Shown: positions 1 through 10,600 of the stretch, piece by piece | Layout of the letters: the number at the start of each line of letters is the position of its first letter | Position numbering within the stretch: position 1 is the stretch's first letter | Source of the DNA: Undaria pinnatifida | Lineage: Eukaryota; Sar; Phaeophyceae; Laminariales; Alariaceae | Reading direction: 5' to 3' | DNA length: 64,000 nucleotides | Assembly (NCBI GenBank): GCA_012845835.1 | Contig: JABAKD010000002.1 | Span: 27,020,710-27,084,709 of the forward strand | The notes under the pieces: generated by a model | Database searches by the model: none | What the model was told of the DNA's origin: nothing | What the model saw: the letters and a program-made list of their open reading frames with translations, nothing else | Position numbers and translations under genes: made by a program

Positions 1-2626
1 TTTTGATTTTGATCGTTTTGGTGGTTTAGTTTCGATCCGATGTTTGATCACCCCGCCCTCCCTTCGTACAAGTATTCCGGTGAATATGATGCTCGCTGTC
101 TCGTCTACGACAGCAGTATGCCGGCATGTCATGCCCGCCGTGCTATGTTGAAAAATTGGGCGATCCCAGCATCGACAGCAATTGCTGTGCATGTCAGCCC
201 GCTGCGTCCGTCCACAGCAAAGTAGTGCAATCGAGAAGGATTATAGCAACCGGTACAAAAACATATTTTTCGTTCTATACTAATTCGAGTGGTTTTGAGT
301 GTGGATTAAGTGAGTCTCTTTTTCTGGGAGGCCTTAAATACAACACACCATCCATGGAAGTTTTCTCGTGCAACACCACTGCTGTCTGATTGGTCGAGGC
401 CGGCCGGAAGGCCTTTTTGTTTTGTTTGGGCAAACATCACCGAAACACGTCGAAAACACACGGCAGGACCGCTTGACTGCCCCTGCCGGCCTGGGTCCAT
501 ATGTTAGGGTTGGGGTCGGGTTGTGTCTTCGCTGCGTGCAAGATATGCATCGACAATACCCAAAGGTTTTGCTGAAGGTTTTGGGTATCCCAGGATCGAC
601 TCACGACTGGAGCAACTCCTCTAGTCTTTGGTAGCGTGTAGTACACGCCAGGTTGATTCAGGGGCAAAAACGATACAAGCGCCCTGACGCGAACGAGAGC
701 AGGTGCTTCTACGGGAAGACGAATGTCGACAGCAGTACCATGGTAGTGATTACTTGTCGACGGAAAACGATTCGTTCAACTCTTCTTGTCAGATCTACGA
801 AGTCTCCACGACCACTTTTACTATAAGATACGATATCCAACACCTCTGGAACGGCTATTGTACCTTTCGTGCAAATCTTCACGAGGAGATATGACATTGC
901 AACGGTAGAAAATATACCAACGAACCACACTGCACGAGGTTGTTAACCTGCGACTTTTATGTTCGACCAATCACCACAAACGAACGTTCAGTCCAGCGGA
1001 GTGCGCGTGCAGCAGAAAGTAAGCATGCAGTAGAAGGCAGAAAAACATGCAGCAGTGCGTCCGTAGCAGCGCGCAGAGGTAGCGACAAGGCAGGCGCCAG
1101 GAGACCGCGACCCAAAGAGAGGTCTGACGTTCGGTTATCTCAGTCGAGCTAAACGCAGCGTTGAACTCATCATCGATCCGATGCCAGTTGTGCTTGAGCA
1201 AGGCTAGCCGAGCAGGCAATATTATACCCCATGGGCCGTGCGTGTGTGGCACATCCATCTGAGCCGTACCATTGCTGTGTGGCTACTTGTTTTTGTGGGA
1301 GCCTGCGGTCTGTAATCCACAACCTCTCCTTTGCTGCTGCGTGCGGCATCAGTTCCAAGTTGTTCGCCGTTTTGGACGGAATTAGGACCGTTTGGATTTA
1401 CGATTTTTACCTGAACGGTCCTCATCATGTTTCCGAAAATTTTCGATTTGTGTTTTTTGCTCCGAGCACACTCAGCCATGTAGACGACAGAGAACATGCA
1501 GAGAACATAAACAACGTTTACAACCGCGCCCAGGAGCACAAGCAGCAGCAGGCAACATCATGAGCGTGCGGCGTATCCATGCGTGGTGTACTACTGCTTT
1601 GTCGAGTTGCTTTATCGGAGCCTGCGATGGACTATACCATACGCCACCATCTCTCTTCTGCTGTTGCTGTGCATGTATGTAGGGTGTGTCGCGCGTCTCT
1701 CGCGCTCGACGAAAATATAAGGACCGCAATTTGGTTGAAAATATACGAACCATTAGAACAGTAATTTACATATCAAAGCGTCCTTAACACTTCCGTCCAC
1801 ATAGGCAGTTTTTTTCATCTACATTGCTCTCTCGGAGTTTCTTTTGCCCAGATCACAGACGACAAACACCAGACAAATATGAAGAGCACACGGCCCTGAC
1901 ACCTAGCAGCAGCAGCAGGCAGCACCATGTGCGCGTGGCGTACACTCGCTGTACCTCGACGGGTTGCTTTTGTCAGAGCCTGTCATAATTGCCACCCGCT
2001 CACACCGCACCGCATCTCTCTGCTGTTGCTGCTGTTTGTGTTCATCGATCAACCACTCTGGGCGGAAACATAGGGACCGATGGAGTATTAATTTAGATTC
2101 GAAACTGGCCTTACATTTCCTTTCATAGGACAACGCTGCTGCTGTTGTTGTGCAGCGAGGGCAGGTTATTCGTGGGCATTGGAGGCATGAGGCATAGCGA
2201 GTAATAGTGTTTTTATTGAAAGCATTTTAATTGGCTTTGAAATGTAGGTATCATACGTGTCGTACGATGTAACAATGATATATGTTGTGTGCTTTCTCAG
2301 CAACAGATCGGTCATGTGGGCACGTCTATAGATTCCCCAAATAAGTGCAAAAAATAATACCTGGTACAAAGTACTGAGTGCACCCAATTTCTGCGGTCAA
2401 ATGCAAAATCGTTACTATTCCAACCAGTTCGGTTTTGTATTTGAATAGACTATATATAATATCATACAACATGTCATTGAATGCGTCTGGCAGTGATAAC
2501 GTGTCCTTGCGCCACTTCCCGAGGCACTTCCCGGAGGAGAACCTTATACACCGTGCAACTCGCTCCTTCACTGCTCACTGCTGACCATTGTGCCCTTGTA
2601 CCGATAATAATATACCAACGTGCCGC
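1..2626. other. Region upstream of the eEF1B gene, no supportable gene
   Basis: Open frames here are short, overlap on both strands and resemble no family I know. I looked for an N-terminal GST-like exon of eEF1B and did not find one. The only internal structure seen is the diverged direct repeat at 1544-2055. The last part presumably carries the promoter and 5' UTR of the downstream gene, but no core element stands out. Confidence 0.5.
1544..2055. repeat. Diverged direct repeat, two copies about 360 bp apart
   Basis: The segments at about 1544-1700 and 1903-2055 share the same order of blocks: a CAG-rich start, a GCGTG(C/T)GGCGTA-like block, a GTTGCTTT(T)(A/G)TC block, GAGCCTG, and a CATCTCTCT(T)CTGCTGTTGCTG block. 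Spacing between blocks is conserved although many bases differ. This looks like an old dispersed repeat or local duplication; no coding function is evident. Confidence 0.5.
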
Positions 2627-2703
2627 TGCTACTGCTTCTGCTTCTGCTTCTGCTTCTGCTGTTGTTGCGGCTGCTGTTGCTGCTGCTGTTGCTGTTGCTG
2701 CTT
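2627..2703 (+). repeat. CTG/CTTCTG microsatellite before the eEF1B start
   Basis: Imperfect CTTCTG and CTGTTG/CTG units run for about 75 bp and end 24 bp before the proposed start codon at 2727. The tract is either 5' UTR or, if the true first exon lies upstream, the pyrimidine-rich end of an intron. Long minus-strand frames across it are runs of Ala/Ser/Arg produced by the repeat and are not genes. Confidence 0.75.
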
Positions 2704-2726
2704 CGACATGATCGTGAACGGAGAAG

Positions 2727-2836
2727 ATGGACGACTTGTTTGATGAAGACGAGCCGGCGCCCGTAAAGGTGGAGTCGCGTGCCGACAAGATGGCAGCCGC
2801 CAAGGCTGCCAAGGACGCGAAGAAGAAGATCGACAG
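2727..2836 (+). CDS. eEF1B exon 1 (residues 1-36, split codon 37)
   Basis: This exon encodes the acidic patch and a Lys/Ala-rich linker ([14 protein letters not shown]). The donor GTGAGT follows at 2837 and the exon ends two bases into codon 37, which the first G of exon 2 completes to Arg. Confidence 0.82.
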
Positions 2837-5800
2837 GTGAGTACAATCAGGGTACCTTACCACGCCTTCGAGAAAATGGTTGGCGTACACTTCGAAATTG
2901 TTCATATATAACCAGTTATTAGCATTTTATTTATTGCATCCCGTTTGTTATTCTCGCACTACCAATTGTATGCAAGGACATTATATTTAACCCTAACCCT
3001 AACTGCATCAAGCCCGATCAACCATTGCAGGTATAATACCGATCGTATAATACCGTTCAATATACGATCGTGTCCTACGCAATGTGCCACAACCATTTAC
3101 TGAGTAGGATCACGCGACAATAAACGTTGGTTATAAACCTTTCACTTCACAGGCGAAAAGGACCAACAGATAACCAAAAAGTTGACGATGTACCTTTTTG
3201 ATAACGACAAAGCGACGATATACCTTTTTTTCCCGTAGGATTCGGGGAGGCACACTGCCGACCGGTCCCTGGAATATCAAGCGTAGGGAGGGGTAGATTG
3301 GCGAAAGGGATGGGCAGGCTGAGGGCGAGCAATTGGAACGACAACGATGAGACCAACGGCGGCGATGATGGCACGCAAGCGCGAGGGGGTTGTATCTGTT
3401 TATGCTGTCTGTATGAAAATTTACAAGTACAGAACGAACTTGAACACATCAGTTGTGTGTCTGGATAGCGTGTCTGTGAGAAATAAAGAGTCCAGAGCGA
3501 ACTTGCGAAGGTATTATAGTATGTAACTGAATGAAGGGGTTTCCATATTTTTGTGATGGATAATTGGTGTAATCTGCAACGCAAACAGCGCGAACGTGCG
3601 TACTTTTGTGTAGCGGGATGGAGGGGTAAACATATTTCTTTACCAGGATAGACTAATAGTGGCAACTCATCGACCTCACTTCTCTCTTTAGGCTTGAGAT
3701 CTACGTAACTTTTGTGCAACGAGTCAATTACTTCCCCAGTTTCGTACGAAATAACGGATCGAAAGATCATCACGGTACGAAAAACGCTATAAAATTGCAA
3801 CAGCAGGACCAACTCGAACAGAGACGTGGGGTATGGCAGTTTTGCTATTCTCTTGGCACAGCATATCGTAATGTATTCCTGGGGTTCAGGGAGTTGTGCA
3901 TGTTGGCGGGCTTTCTACCACACGGGTTGTACATGCTCCTCGTTACGGTAGTGCAGCGGTGCAGTACCTGGTCGAGGACGAATCGCATTGGTCTTGTGGC
4001 GTGCACGCCGCGGCCCTTTTCTCGCGCAGCGAGTGCCCACGCATGTTCTCGCTGTGAAAGCAACGACGACGGGCTATCCCGAGTTTGCCAGGGCAGTACT
4101 CGATTGGATTACCCGTTTTGTTTTGTCGGAAAACCCGAGTTTCGGTTCGGGGTTTGCTTTCAGAATTGCCCGAATACCCGTTTGTGGCGGGTGCTGGACG
4201 GAGTACGCCTACTGTACGCGAACCACAACCGACTGTGGATTGTTACCGCGATCGCTTTGAAGACACCCGATCGATCCGCACACGACCAAGGACTCAGTCA
4301 TGGACGTACAGCGATCGTCGTTTACCATTTTGCGGTATAATATCTCTCGAGGCCCCACGTTGGGGCTAAACAGAACGTCACCCACGTTTTTATGGGAAAG
4401 CTACTCGGAATTAGTGTCCGATTTGTTTTTGCAGTAGTAAAAGGGTTCACTAACAGGTTCCGACACCGAAGAGCCGCCCCCCCCCCGCTCCCTCCCTCTC
4501 CCTTGTTTGTTTTGTGGAGTCGCCGGCCTAACCATTTCCTCTCGTCGGTTCGTCGGCTTTTATTTTGTCACCCATCTCCTCGTGCTTTCAGGTCACAAAT
4601 CGTGTTCGAAGTGAAGCCCTGGGAGGCGGAGGCGGACTTGAAGGGCTTGTTCGACAAGATCCGCCAGGTACGTATGTGTGTGTTTGTGTATCACCGCGCA
4701 TAGTACCGGTAAACCGCACGTAAGGTCATTCCCAACGAACGCAAAGACAAGATGTCAGGAATCGTGGCAAAACAAAAAACGTGACCTTTTCACGAACCGT
4801 GGACACATTTGTCAGCAGTCCTGACACTTGAATAGTTTGGAAAATATATAAAATATCATAGCGATGGTAATAAACTCATGTCGGGATTCCTGACACAAAA
4901 AACGTGATTTTTATTTTACCGTGACAATTCAGAATATCAAAATGTCGGGGATCGTGATGTTTTGTGTCTTGTTAGGAATGTTTTTCGTTGCGTTGGTCAG
5001 TTTGAACGACCGTATTGTATTCCGGAATGATCTGTTTTTTGTGCTCACGAGTGGCCTCCGTTCGTGCCATATCACGTTCTTGCTGGATGGGGACAGCACT
5101 TGTGAAATTGGACATTAAATGTTTCAGACTTTCGCGCGAAACCCCAAAAATCCATTGGTTTAACAGTACCGAAACTCGAGACGTAGGTAGCCCATTGCTG
5201 TACAGCATACCGAAATTTGCAATTTGTATGTGAAGCACGCCCTGCCTGAAATATGAATGTTGAGGCCGCGGCCCTAAATAAGAGTTTGTTAAGTGGAGTC
5301 GAATACTCTAGCTCTCATTCGTAGTGCTCTCGTCGAGGAAATCCGTGGTGTTTTTGCCTTTTTTTGTTCGTATGGTGTTTATTCTTGTTTTATCCGACCA
5401 CTCCTCGTGATTTATTACCTTTTTTCTTGTTTGCCAATCGAAACCGCTCTGCTCGCCGCCGCTCCTGTCCTGTCCTGTCCTGCCCTGCCCTGCCCTGCCC
5501 TGCCCTGCCCTGCCCTGCCCTGCCCTGCCCTGCCCTGTCCTGTCTGTTGAAGGTCGAGATCGCTGGGCTCGTATGGGGGCAGGCGTACAAGCTGGTACCC
5601 GTCGCGTTCGGTGTCAAGAAGCTTGTTCTCTCTTGCGTTGTGGAGGATGACAAGGTAAGAGCCAAGTTACCCCCCCCAAATAAAATCGTGTTTCCCCCCC
5701 CAGCGGATGCTTGCCAGAGCCAAGTGTTATTTACCTTTTTTGTTTTTTTTGTGGTCCCCCCCTCCCCCAGAAAAGAGGTTGCCAGCCATAGTAGATAGGG

Positions 5801-7794
5801 CTGTATGGGAGAAAATAACAAAAAGGCGAGCTGGAATAAAATGGGACAACGTAGTCAAGAAAATATGGAAAGGTTTAGGGGGAGACCAAGAAGAGGTACT
5901 GTCTAGAAGTTTGGCGGGTACAAAACAGAAGTAATAGAAATAATAGAAGATCGGGAACGGCAAGCGCTAAGAAATAAGGTGATCGAGGAGAAGCACTTAG
6001 AGATATACGGGGGGCTGACTGAAGATATTGGGATGAAAACGTATCTGCACGGCCCAATGGACTATTAATAGGCGAAAAAGCTGGAACTGCGATTTCGTGT
6101 AGGGCACCTGGACCTACCAGAAAGAAGAAAGAGATATACCAGTAGTCAGGAGGAGGAGGACGTGACTACAAATATGTGCCCGTGTGGCACAACAATAGAA
6201 AGTAGGACTCACATAGTAGAATGTGAAATATACTAGGAGCAACGGGATGCGTTACAAGAGGAGATGAGGAAATTAGACGTATGTGACATGGAAGAGTTTG
6301 GTAGACTTGAGAGTAGCGAGAAAACGATCGCGTTCCTAGGAGATGATGGTGGCCGCAGACGACGAAACAGCACGGGGATTGGATAAGCAAACACTTTCTA
6401 TGTAGTATATTGAAAAAGCGTAATGAGCGCCCAAATGTTGGAGGTGTCTCGATTAGGAGTAGGAACGGTGTTCCGTCTCGAAAGGGATGCGTGGTCAATG
6501 GTCCAATTTGGTCAAATTACTAAGGCAAGCAACAAATAAGTACCCCCCCCCCCGCCCCCAAAAGCGGATGTTTTATCAGGGCGAAGTTAACACATTTCAT
6601 TTTGTTTTCCCTGAGCAGCGGAAGATTTTGCCCCCTCTCCCCTGCCCCTGCGTAAGCCTTTTCTCTCGTAACATACACCAGGTACATTATCGGCCGCGAA
6701 ATATTTTTGGCGCCGTTTTTGGGCACCCTGGCCTTTTTGCGGGGTATACATTTTTTTTGCGGGTCGTTTTTGACAACCACCGAAGCCCTTGTACTCCCTC
6801 GTTGTAACTCTCTCCGGATTACTCTATCAAGTACCTGCACACCTCCTCTCCGCTCCGCCACCCTGTATTACTGCGTTTTGTTGTACGGTGCGATTGCTCG
6901 TACTCGTGTGTAACCACCTCGTAGACACCTGGGAGGGACGTAGTCTTGAGAGGGAAGTATTCTAAACATATAAATACATGTCTCGAGTTATTCTGTGGCC
7001 GTTATTCGGGTCGGCCCGGCCTTTTCGCGAGGAGTTTTTTTTAGCGGTATATTCATAGTAATGTAATCACCTTTTCAGGGCTTGGTGGGGAAAAATGTCC
7101 CAATTCAAGACACAGCTGTAGTTATGCCGGTTGTAGTGTTATTTGGGATTAGGGTTAATGACGTACCACCCACCCCCAACAAAAAACGGGACAGCACTAA
7201 GCGCCAGTGCGTTCTGTCTGACCTGCGAAATTGTACCACGGGCTCGTGCCTGCCAACACTTGCGCCCGTCAATCAACACGCCTTTTTCTTTGTACCCCCG
7301 AATGCCTGCCCGTCAATCAACACGCCTTTTTTTGTACCCCCGAATGCCCTAGTTCCTTCCAACGAACAGCTTGCGTATAACCACCGAAAATGGCCTATCT
7401 GCGAGTGTCAAGAAGGTGATGGCTGACCGCTGTATTTTCCCTCTTGATGGGCGCGACTCGCTTCCGTGGTTTCGTGTGCTATACTATACGCTCCCCCTGT
7501 TTTCGTTCCCCGGAACGCCGATTATAGTACAAGAACCCACTATGTACACTACAGCCCAAACACTGCCCTGTTTTTGCTATAACCAATATTTGGTCCTGGT
7601 TACTATGTTATTACGGTGTTTCCCGCCGTAAATTATTACCGTCTTGCATTTGCTGCCAAACTTGATTCGTTTCCTCTTTGTTCCTCGTGCACTGTATTTT
7701 GTACCAGGTGGGTGTGGAGGACATCACGGACGCCATCGAGGCGTTCGAAGACGACGTACAGTCCGTCGACATGACCACCATGAACAGGCTCTAA
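2727..7794 (+). CDS. eEF1B beta/delta subunit: guanine-nucleotide exchange factor for eEF1A (4 exons)
   Basis: The product recycles eEF1A-GDP to eEF1A-GTP during cytosolic translation elongation. Exons are 2727-2836, 4592-4667, 5553-5654 and 7708-7794; all introns are GT-AG and phases join without a stop, giving 124 aa. Residues 2-9 are a short acidic patch (DLFDEDE). Residues about 38-124 are the complete C-terminal exchange domain, with [32 protein letters not shown] and FEDDVQS blocks. The family is usually over 200 aa with an N-terminal GST-like part; none is visible here. The ATG at 2727 has A at -3 and G at +4 and an in-frame stop 12 bp upstream, so a short form is plausible, but an upstream exon spliced at AG 2725-2726 cannot be excluded. 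The usual penultimate Lys is Arg (ends MNRL). The exchange domain identifies the family securely; the 5' end is uncertain. Confidence 0.9.
2837..4591 (+). other. eEF1B intron 1
   Basis: A 1,755-bp GT-AG intron whose acceptor is CTTTCAG. I see no gene in it on either strand; the long frames around 3147-3812 and 3714-4340 overlap each other on opposite strands and have no family signature. A short CCCTAA-like run near 2990-3003 is only two units long. Confidence 0.6.
4592..4667 (+). CDS. eEF1B exon 2 (residues 37-62)
   Basis: It carries the start of the exchange domain: [19 protein letters not shown], matching the family's (L/V)(D/E)VKPWD-E-TDM block. The acceptor is TTTCAG and the donor GTACGT; the exon ends in phase 0. 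Confidence 0.9.
5463..5545 (+). repeat. CCTG(T/C)C pentanucleotide tract at an intron acceptor
   Basis: About sixteen units of CCTGC or CCTGT fill the end of eEF1B intron 2 and stop just before the acceptor TTGAAG (AG at 5551-5552). The tract occupies the place of the polypyrimidine tract of that acceptor. Frames reading through it (Leu-Pro-Cys repeats, or Gly-Gln-Ala repeats on the minus strand) are artefacts. Confidence 0.92.
5553..5654 (+). CDS. eEF1B exon 3 (residues 63-96)
   Basis: It encodes the core of the exchange domain, with LVWG, then [12 protein letters not shown] and CVVEDDK. The Phe in the (G/A)FG(I/V)KK loop, which I recall as an eEF1A contact in the yeast complex, is kept. 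It is 34 complete codons, phase 0 at both ends, donor GTAAGA. Confidence 0.92.
5770..6540 (+). mobile_element. Decayed 3' end of a non-LTR retrotransposon (LINE) in eEF1B intron 3
   Basis: Conceptual translation in shifting frames gives a recognisable C-terminal LINE region. In order: [16 protein letters not shown] and [19 protein letters not shown] (5775-5890), a stretch reading [20 protein letters not shown] (about 6085-6140), and a zinc-finger-like CPCG-x8-H-x3-C segment (6174-6230) typical of the end of LINE reverse-transcriptase proteins. A frame reading [17 protein letters not shown] then runs to a stop near 6520. Several in-frame stops and at least one frameshift (near 6340) show it is dead. 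No reverse-transcriptase catalytic motifs are present, so the copy is 5'-truncated. It lies in the sense orientation of the host gene. Confidence 0.8.
7265..7350 (+). repeat. Tandem duplication of a 44-bp unit
   Basis: Two consecutive copies start at 7265 and 7309, each running from CCCGTCAATCAACACGCC to CCCCCGAATGCC, and differ only in a short T/C run. They lie inside eEF1B intron 3 and look like a recent slippage duplication. Confidence 0.9.
7708..7794 (+). CDS. eEF1B exon 4 (residues 97-124, stop)
   Basis: It encodes [19 protein letters not shown] followed by the C-terminal VDMTTMNRL and TAA. The acceptor is TACCAG, part of the TACCAGGT word that is common across this window. The family normally ends in -KL or -KI; here it is -RL. 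Confidence 0.92.
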   Translation: MGVEDITDAIEAFEDDVQSVDMTTMNRL

Positions 7795-10060
7795 AATACT
7801 AACGTTTGGGAAGCATGTTGTCGGGGGGGGGCGGGGGGGGGCTCATGTTGACGCTGTTCGCGCGCCTGCGCACCGCTGTCGTACCGCTGGCGGCGTATTT
7901 TTTTATGTTCCTTTGTTGCGCTAGGAAATAGGGGAGTCTTGAACTGCAGTGCCGTTTGACGTTCTTTTTTTCTGCTGCGTCGAAGCGAGAGCCGAGCGAG
8001 AACGGGGAGGTAGCGAGCAGCCGAGCGACTTTTTCTCGACCCGTACAAGAGGCTGCCGGTCTGCGGGGGGGAGGGAGGTTGGGCTGTTTGTTGGCCGCTC
8101 CCAGCGATCGCGGGCGGGCCTGGTTTGAGATGCCGAACAACATGTTAAGGACGACGTTGCTTTGTTTTTTTCGCACCCGCGTCGTGCCATGACGCGTCGT
8201 TACACGCGGCTTGGGAGTCGGCGCGGAGCTCCCCAAGACATTGACTCCGGCAAACGCTACCATCTTTGCTCTGCAGGATCAATGTGATGACTGTTTTCAG
8301 GTGGCGTCGCATCAGTAGCAAGCGTACTATTGCCTGTGCTCACAGAACTCGGCCAAGTACCAGTATGTGCCTCAGCACACACACCACCCCCGAAATACTG
8401 GGTATATCCCTGTTGTCTCGCCGTACATAGTTCGAAAGATATGGGGTATGCTTCAATACCTCACAGTACGGCAACCCAACATGCTCGAAATTATGCGTAC
8501 AATTCAGCAATGCCAAACCAAAGCTTTTTCCATTAATCGAAAATTCCAACCTAGAAAAAATTGACTAATCAGAAAACTGCGGGCACGAGATGTCTTTATT
8601 AATAGTATTTGCGATCACGCTCGACGACGTCTTCACCAAAACCGCCGTCCACAGCATAGTGGGGTCGACGCTTCTGCGACTTTTGGTACCGCGCTCGTGG
8701 GCACTGGTCCCCCCCTCAACAATCTTCCGGCGCGACGAGTTGGATATGCTTGCTTTCGGTCACCCCCCATCCTTCTACGTGCAAAGTTCGTCCAACGCAA
8801 CGTATATTGGACCGCTTGGTTTTGCCCCCTCCCTCAAACTCTTCGGCCTATACGCGACTTGTTGGATCGGTTGATTTTGCCCCCCCTCCCCAACCGTAAG
8901 CGGTCATATGACTACGGTTATGCATGAAAACGAGTACCACCCTCCCCCGCCGCCCAGCCTTCATCCGACGCGACGGGTTACATCGCTCTTGCTTTCGACA
9001 AAAGCAGATACCGACTGTTGAGTGAAGAGTGGAAGTCCACTTCCAGCTTTATGGGCCGTTTCTAGAGATTTCCCTGCCCTGCGATCTTCGGCGAGCGTGC
9101 TCCTGAGCGTCCAATACTTGCACGGACTTTTTTGGTTCATGACCCGAACAGCAGGTCGGGCCAGGAGGATTAAAAAAACTCGCGGGTCAAATCGCGTAGG
9201 GTCGGATTAGGAGGTGTTCAATTTCTCACGGGTCGGGTCTGGTCATGACATTTTTGAATCGAACGGGCTGGGTCGGATCACCCTGACCCAATGCGAGCGG
9301 CGAGAAGCGGCCCGACTCGTGAAAAGCCCTGAGCCCCTACTTTCTCCCTCGCAGTGCAGGCCGCTTGCGTTATCTCTCCCTAGATTATACAGCACGCGGT
9401 ACTGTTGGGTCGCGACAACTGAACGCGTTGTTAATTAATTAACGTTTCTACCGCTCCCTCCTCCCTCGTCCGTATGACCGGTGGATTTCTGGCGAGCCGA
9501 TGTTATCCCACCACGCGCCCACGAGCGAGCACCTCGGCTTAGGTGCCTTTTGTGCCTGACCCCGTTGCCTGTGACCACGTACTCTAACGTCTACCCCGAC
9601 GGCACTCTTCCCGTTCGACAGCGACCGTGCCAAGCCTTTGGGCGCCCTACTTCCTCCCTCCACCCAACTTAGACGGCCTCGGCGCTGTTGCCGAACTATG
9701 CTTTTGGTGATTCCGCTGCGCGCTGTTCGCACGCCGACGAGGAACGGGAGCAACAGGAACTGCCTTCGTGCTGTGCCACCATCAGACACGCTCTTCTCGG
9801 CCCGTAGTTGGCTCTACGCGCTGACTTTTCGGCGGGTTTACCCCTCGCACCAGTGACTCTTCTTCCGGACAGCCAAGAGTTTGCCGGCAAAGGTCGCCTC
9901 CATACTACCGACAACGGCATCAGCCTCCTCGTCCGTAGCCCAGCCCTGCCCCCTTCTCCCCGCTCGCACAAACCAACGGGGCGGCACAGGGCTTGTCTTG
10001 GAGACGACGAGCGTGTTCGAATTGATGTCTCTGCTCATGCGCCCTTAGATCATGCAGGCG
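7795..10060. other. Downstream of eEF1B: 3' UTR and intergenic DNA
   Basis: No convincing gene. The sequence holds G/C homopolymer runs (7826-7850), C-rich stretches near 8705-8900, and GGGTCGG-like units around 9140-9290 that recur in other parts of the window. Opposite-strand frames at 9448-9971 overlap one another and match nothing I recognise. Confidence 0.5.
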
Positions 10061-10066
10061 TGCCCA

Positions 10067-10600
10067 ACAACTGACGCCTGCCATGTTGTGCGGCACGCAC
10101 GCTCCGCATGCTCGAACGTTTCTATTGGTGGTGGGGGACGAGCATTTGCCACCCGCTGGTGGCTGCGCACACTGCCTAACATACCAAGCGTAGAAAGAAT
10201 CGCGGCTAACAGTCCGTTGGCCAATCGCTTCGATGCCCCCGCTCTCGGGGGCCCGGCATCGCGATTTGAGTCGACTACTTCGGCCGCTACCGGTCACGCC
10301 ATGGAGTAACACCCGCGTATTATTTACTATCACAGATCGTTTCAACCGTCGCTCGGACATGTTCACGGTTGCATTTACAGCCGACAGCAACTGTCAAAAT
10401 GTCCTCATCAACCATTGCATTCTCCTTCGGAGAAGCCCGCGCAATGTCCTCTCGGACAACGGCCTCTGGAGCATCTCTGCTCGAAGCTTCCGCACGTCGA
10501 CACGGCAAGATTCTTCTTGGCGCTAGTAAAATTCGTCACTACCGACAGCTCCTTTGGTTGATGCTGTGTTAGCTCTTGTTTCGCCACCATCTCCCCAGTT
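10067..10600 (+). pseudogene. Ty3/gypsy-type integrase remnant
   Basis: Plus-strand translation from about 10067 gives a degenerate HHCC-type segment (HAPHARTF, then CAHCLTYQA) followed by the integrase core: RPLPVTPWSNTRV, then TDRFNRRSDMFTV and NVLINHCILLRRSPRNVLSDNG. The Asp of TDRF and of LSDNG sit where the first two residues of the catalytic D,D,E triad are expected. The HHCC part is in another frame interrupted by a stop near 10190, and the core ends at a stop near 10527 before the Glu. No LTRs, reverse transcriptase or protease are visible, so this is an isolated decayed piece. Family assignment rests on the DRF(S/N)RR...SDNG pattern. Confidence 0.72.

Noticed and set aside
2474-2905. 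143-codon minus-strand frame over the eEF1B start
   Set aside because: It is made of Ala/Glu repeats from the CTG-type microsatellite and the complement of exon 1, whose exchange-factor reading is secure on the plus strand.
2986-3004. Telomere-like CCCTAA run inside eEF1B intron 1
   Set aside because: Only about two and a half units, no longer array, and the surrounding sequence is an ordinary intron; isolated units also occur by chance elsewhere.
3147-4340. Long frames on both strands in eEF1B intron 1
   Set aside because: They overlap one another, carry no known motif and lie between two secure exons of the same gene.
5390-5821. 143-codon minus-strand frame
   Set aside because: It reads through the pentanucleotide repeat (Gly-Gln-Ala runs) and is antisense to eEF1B exon 3.
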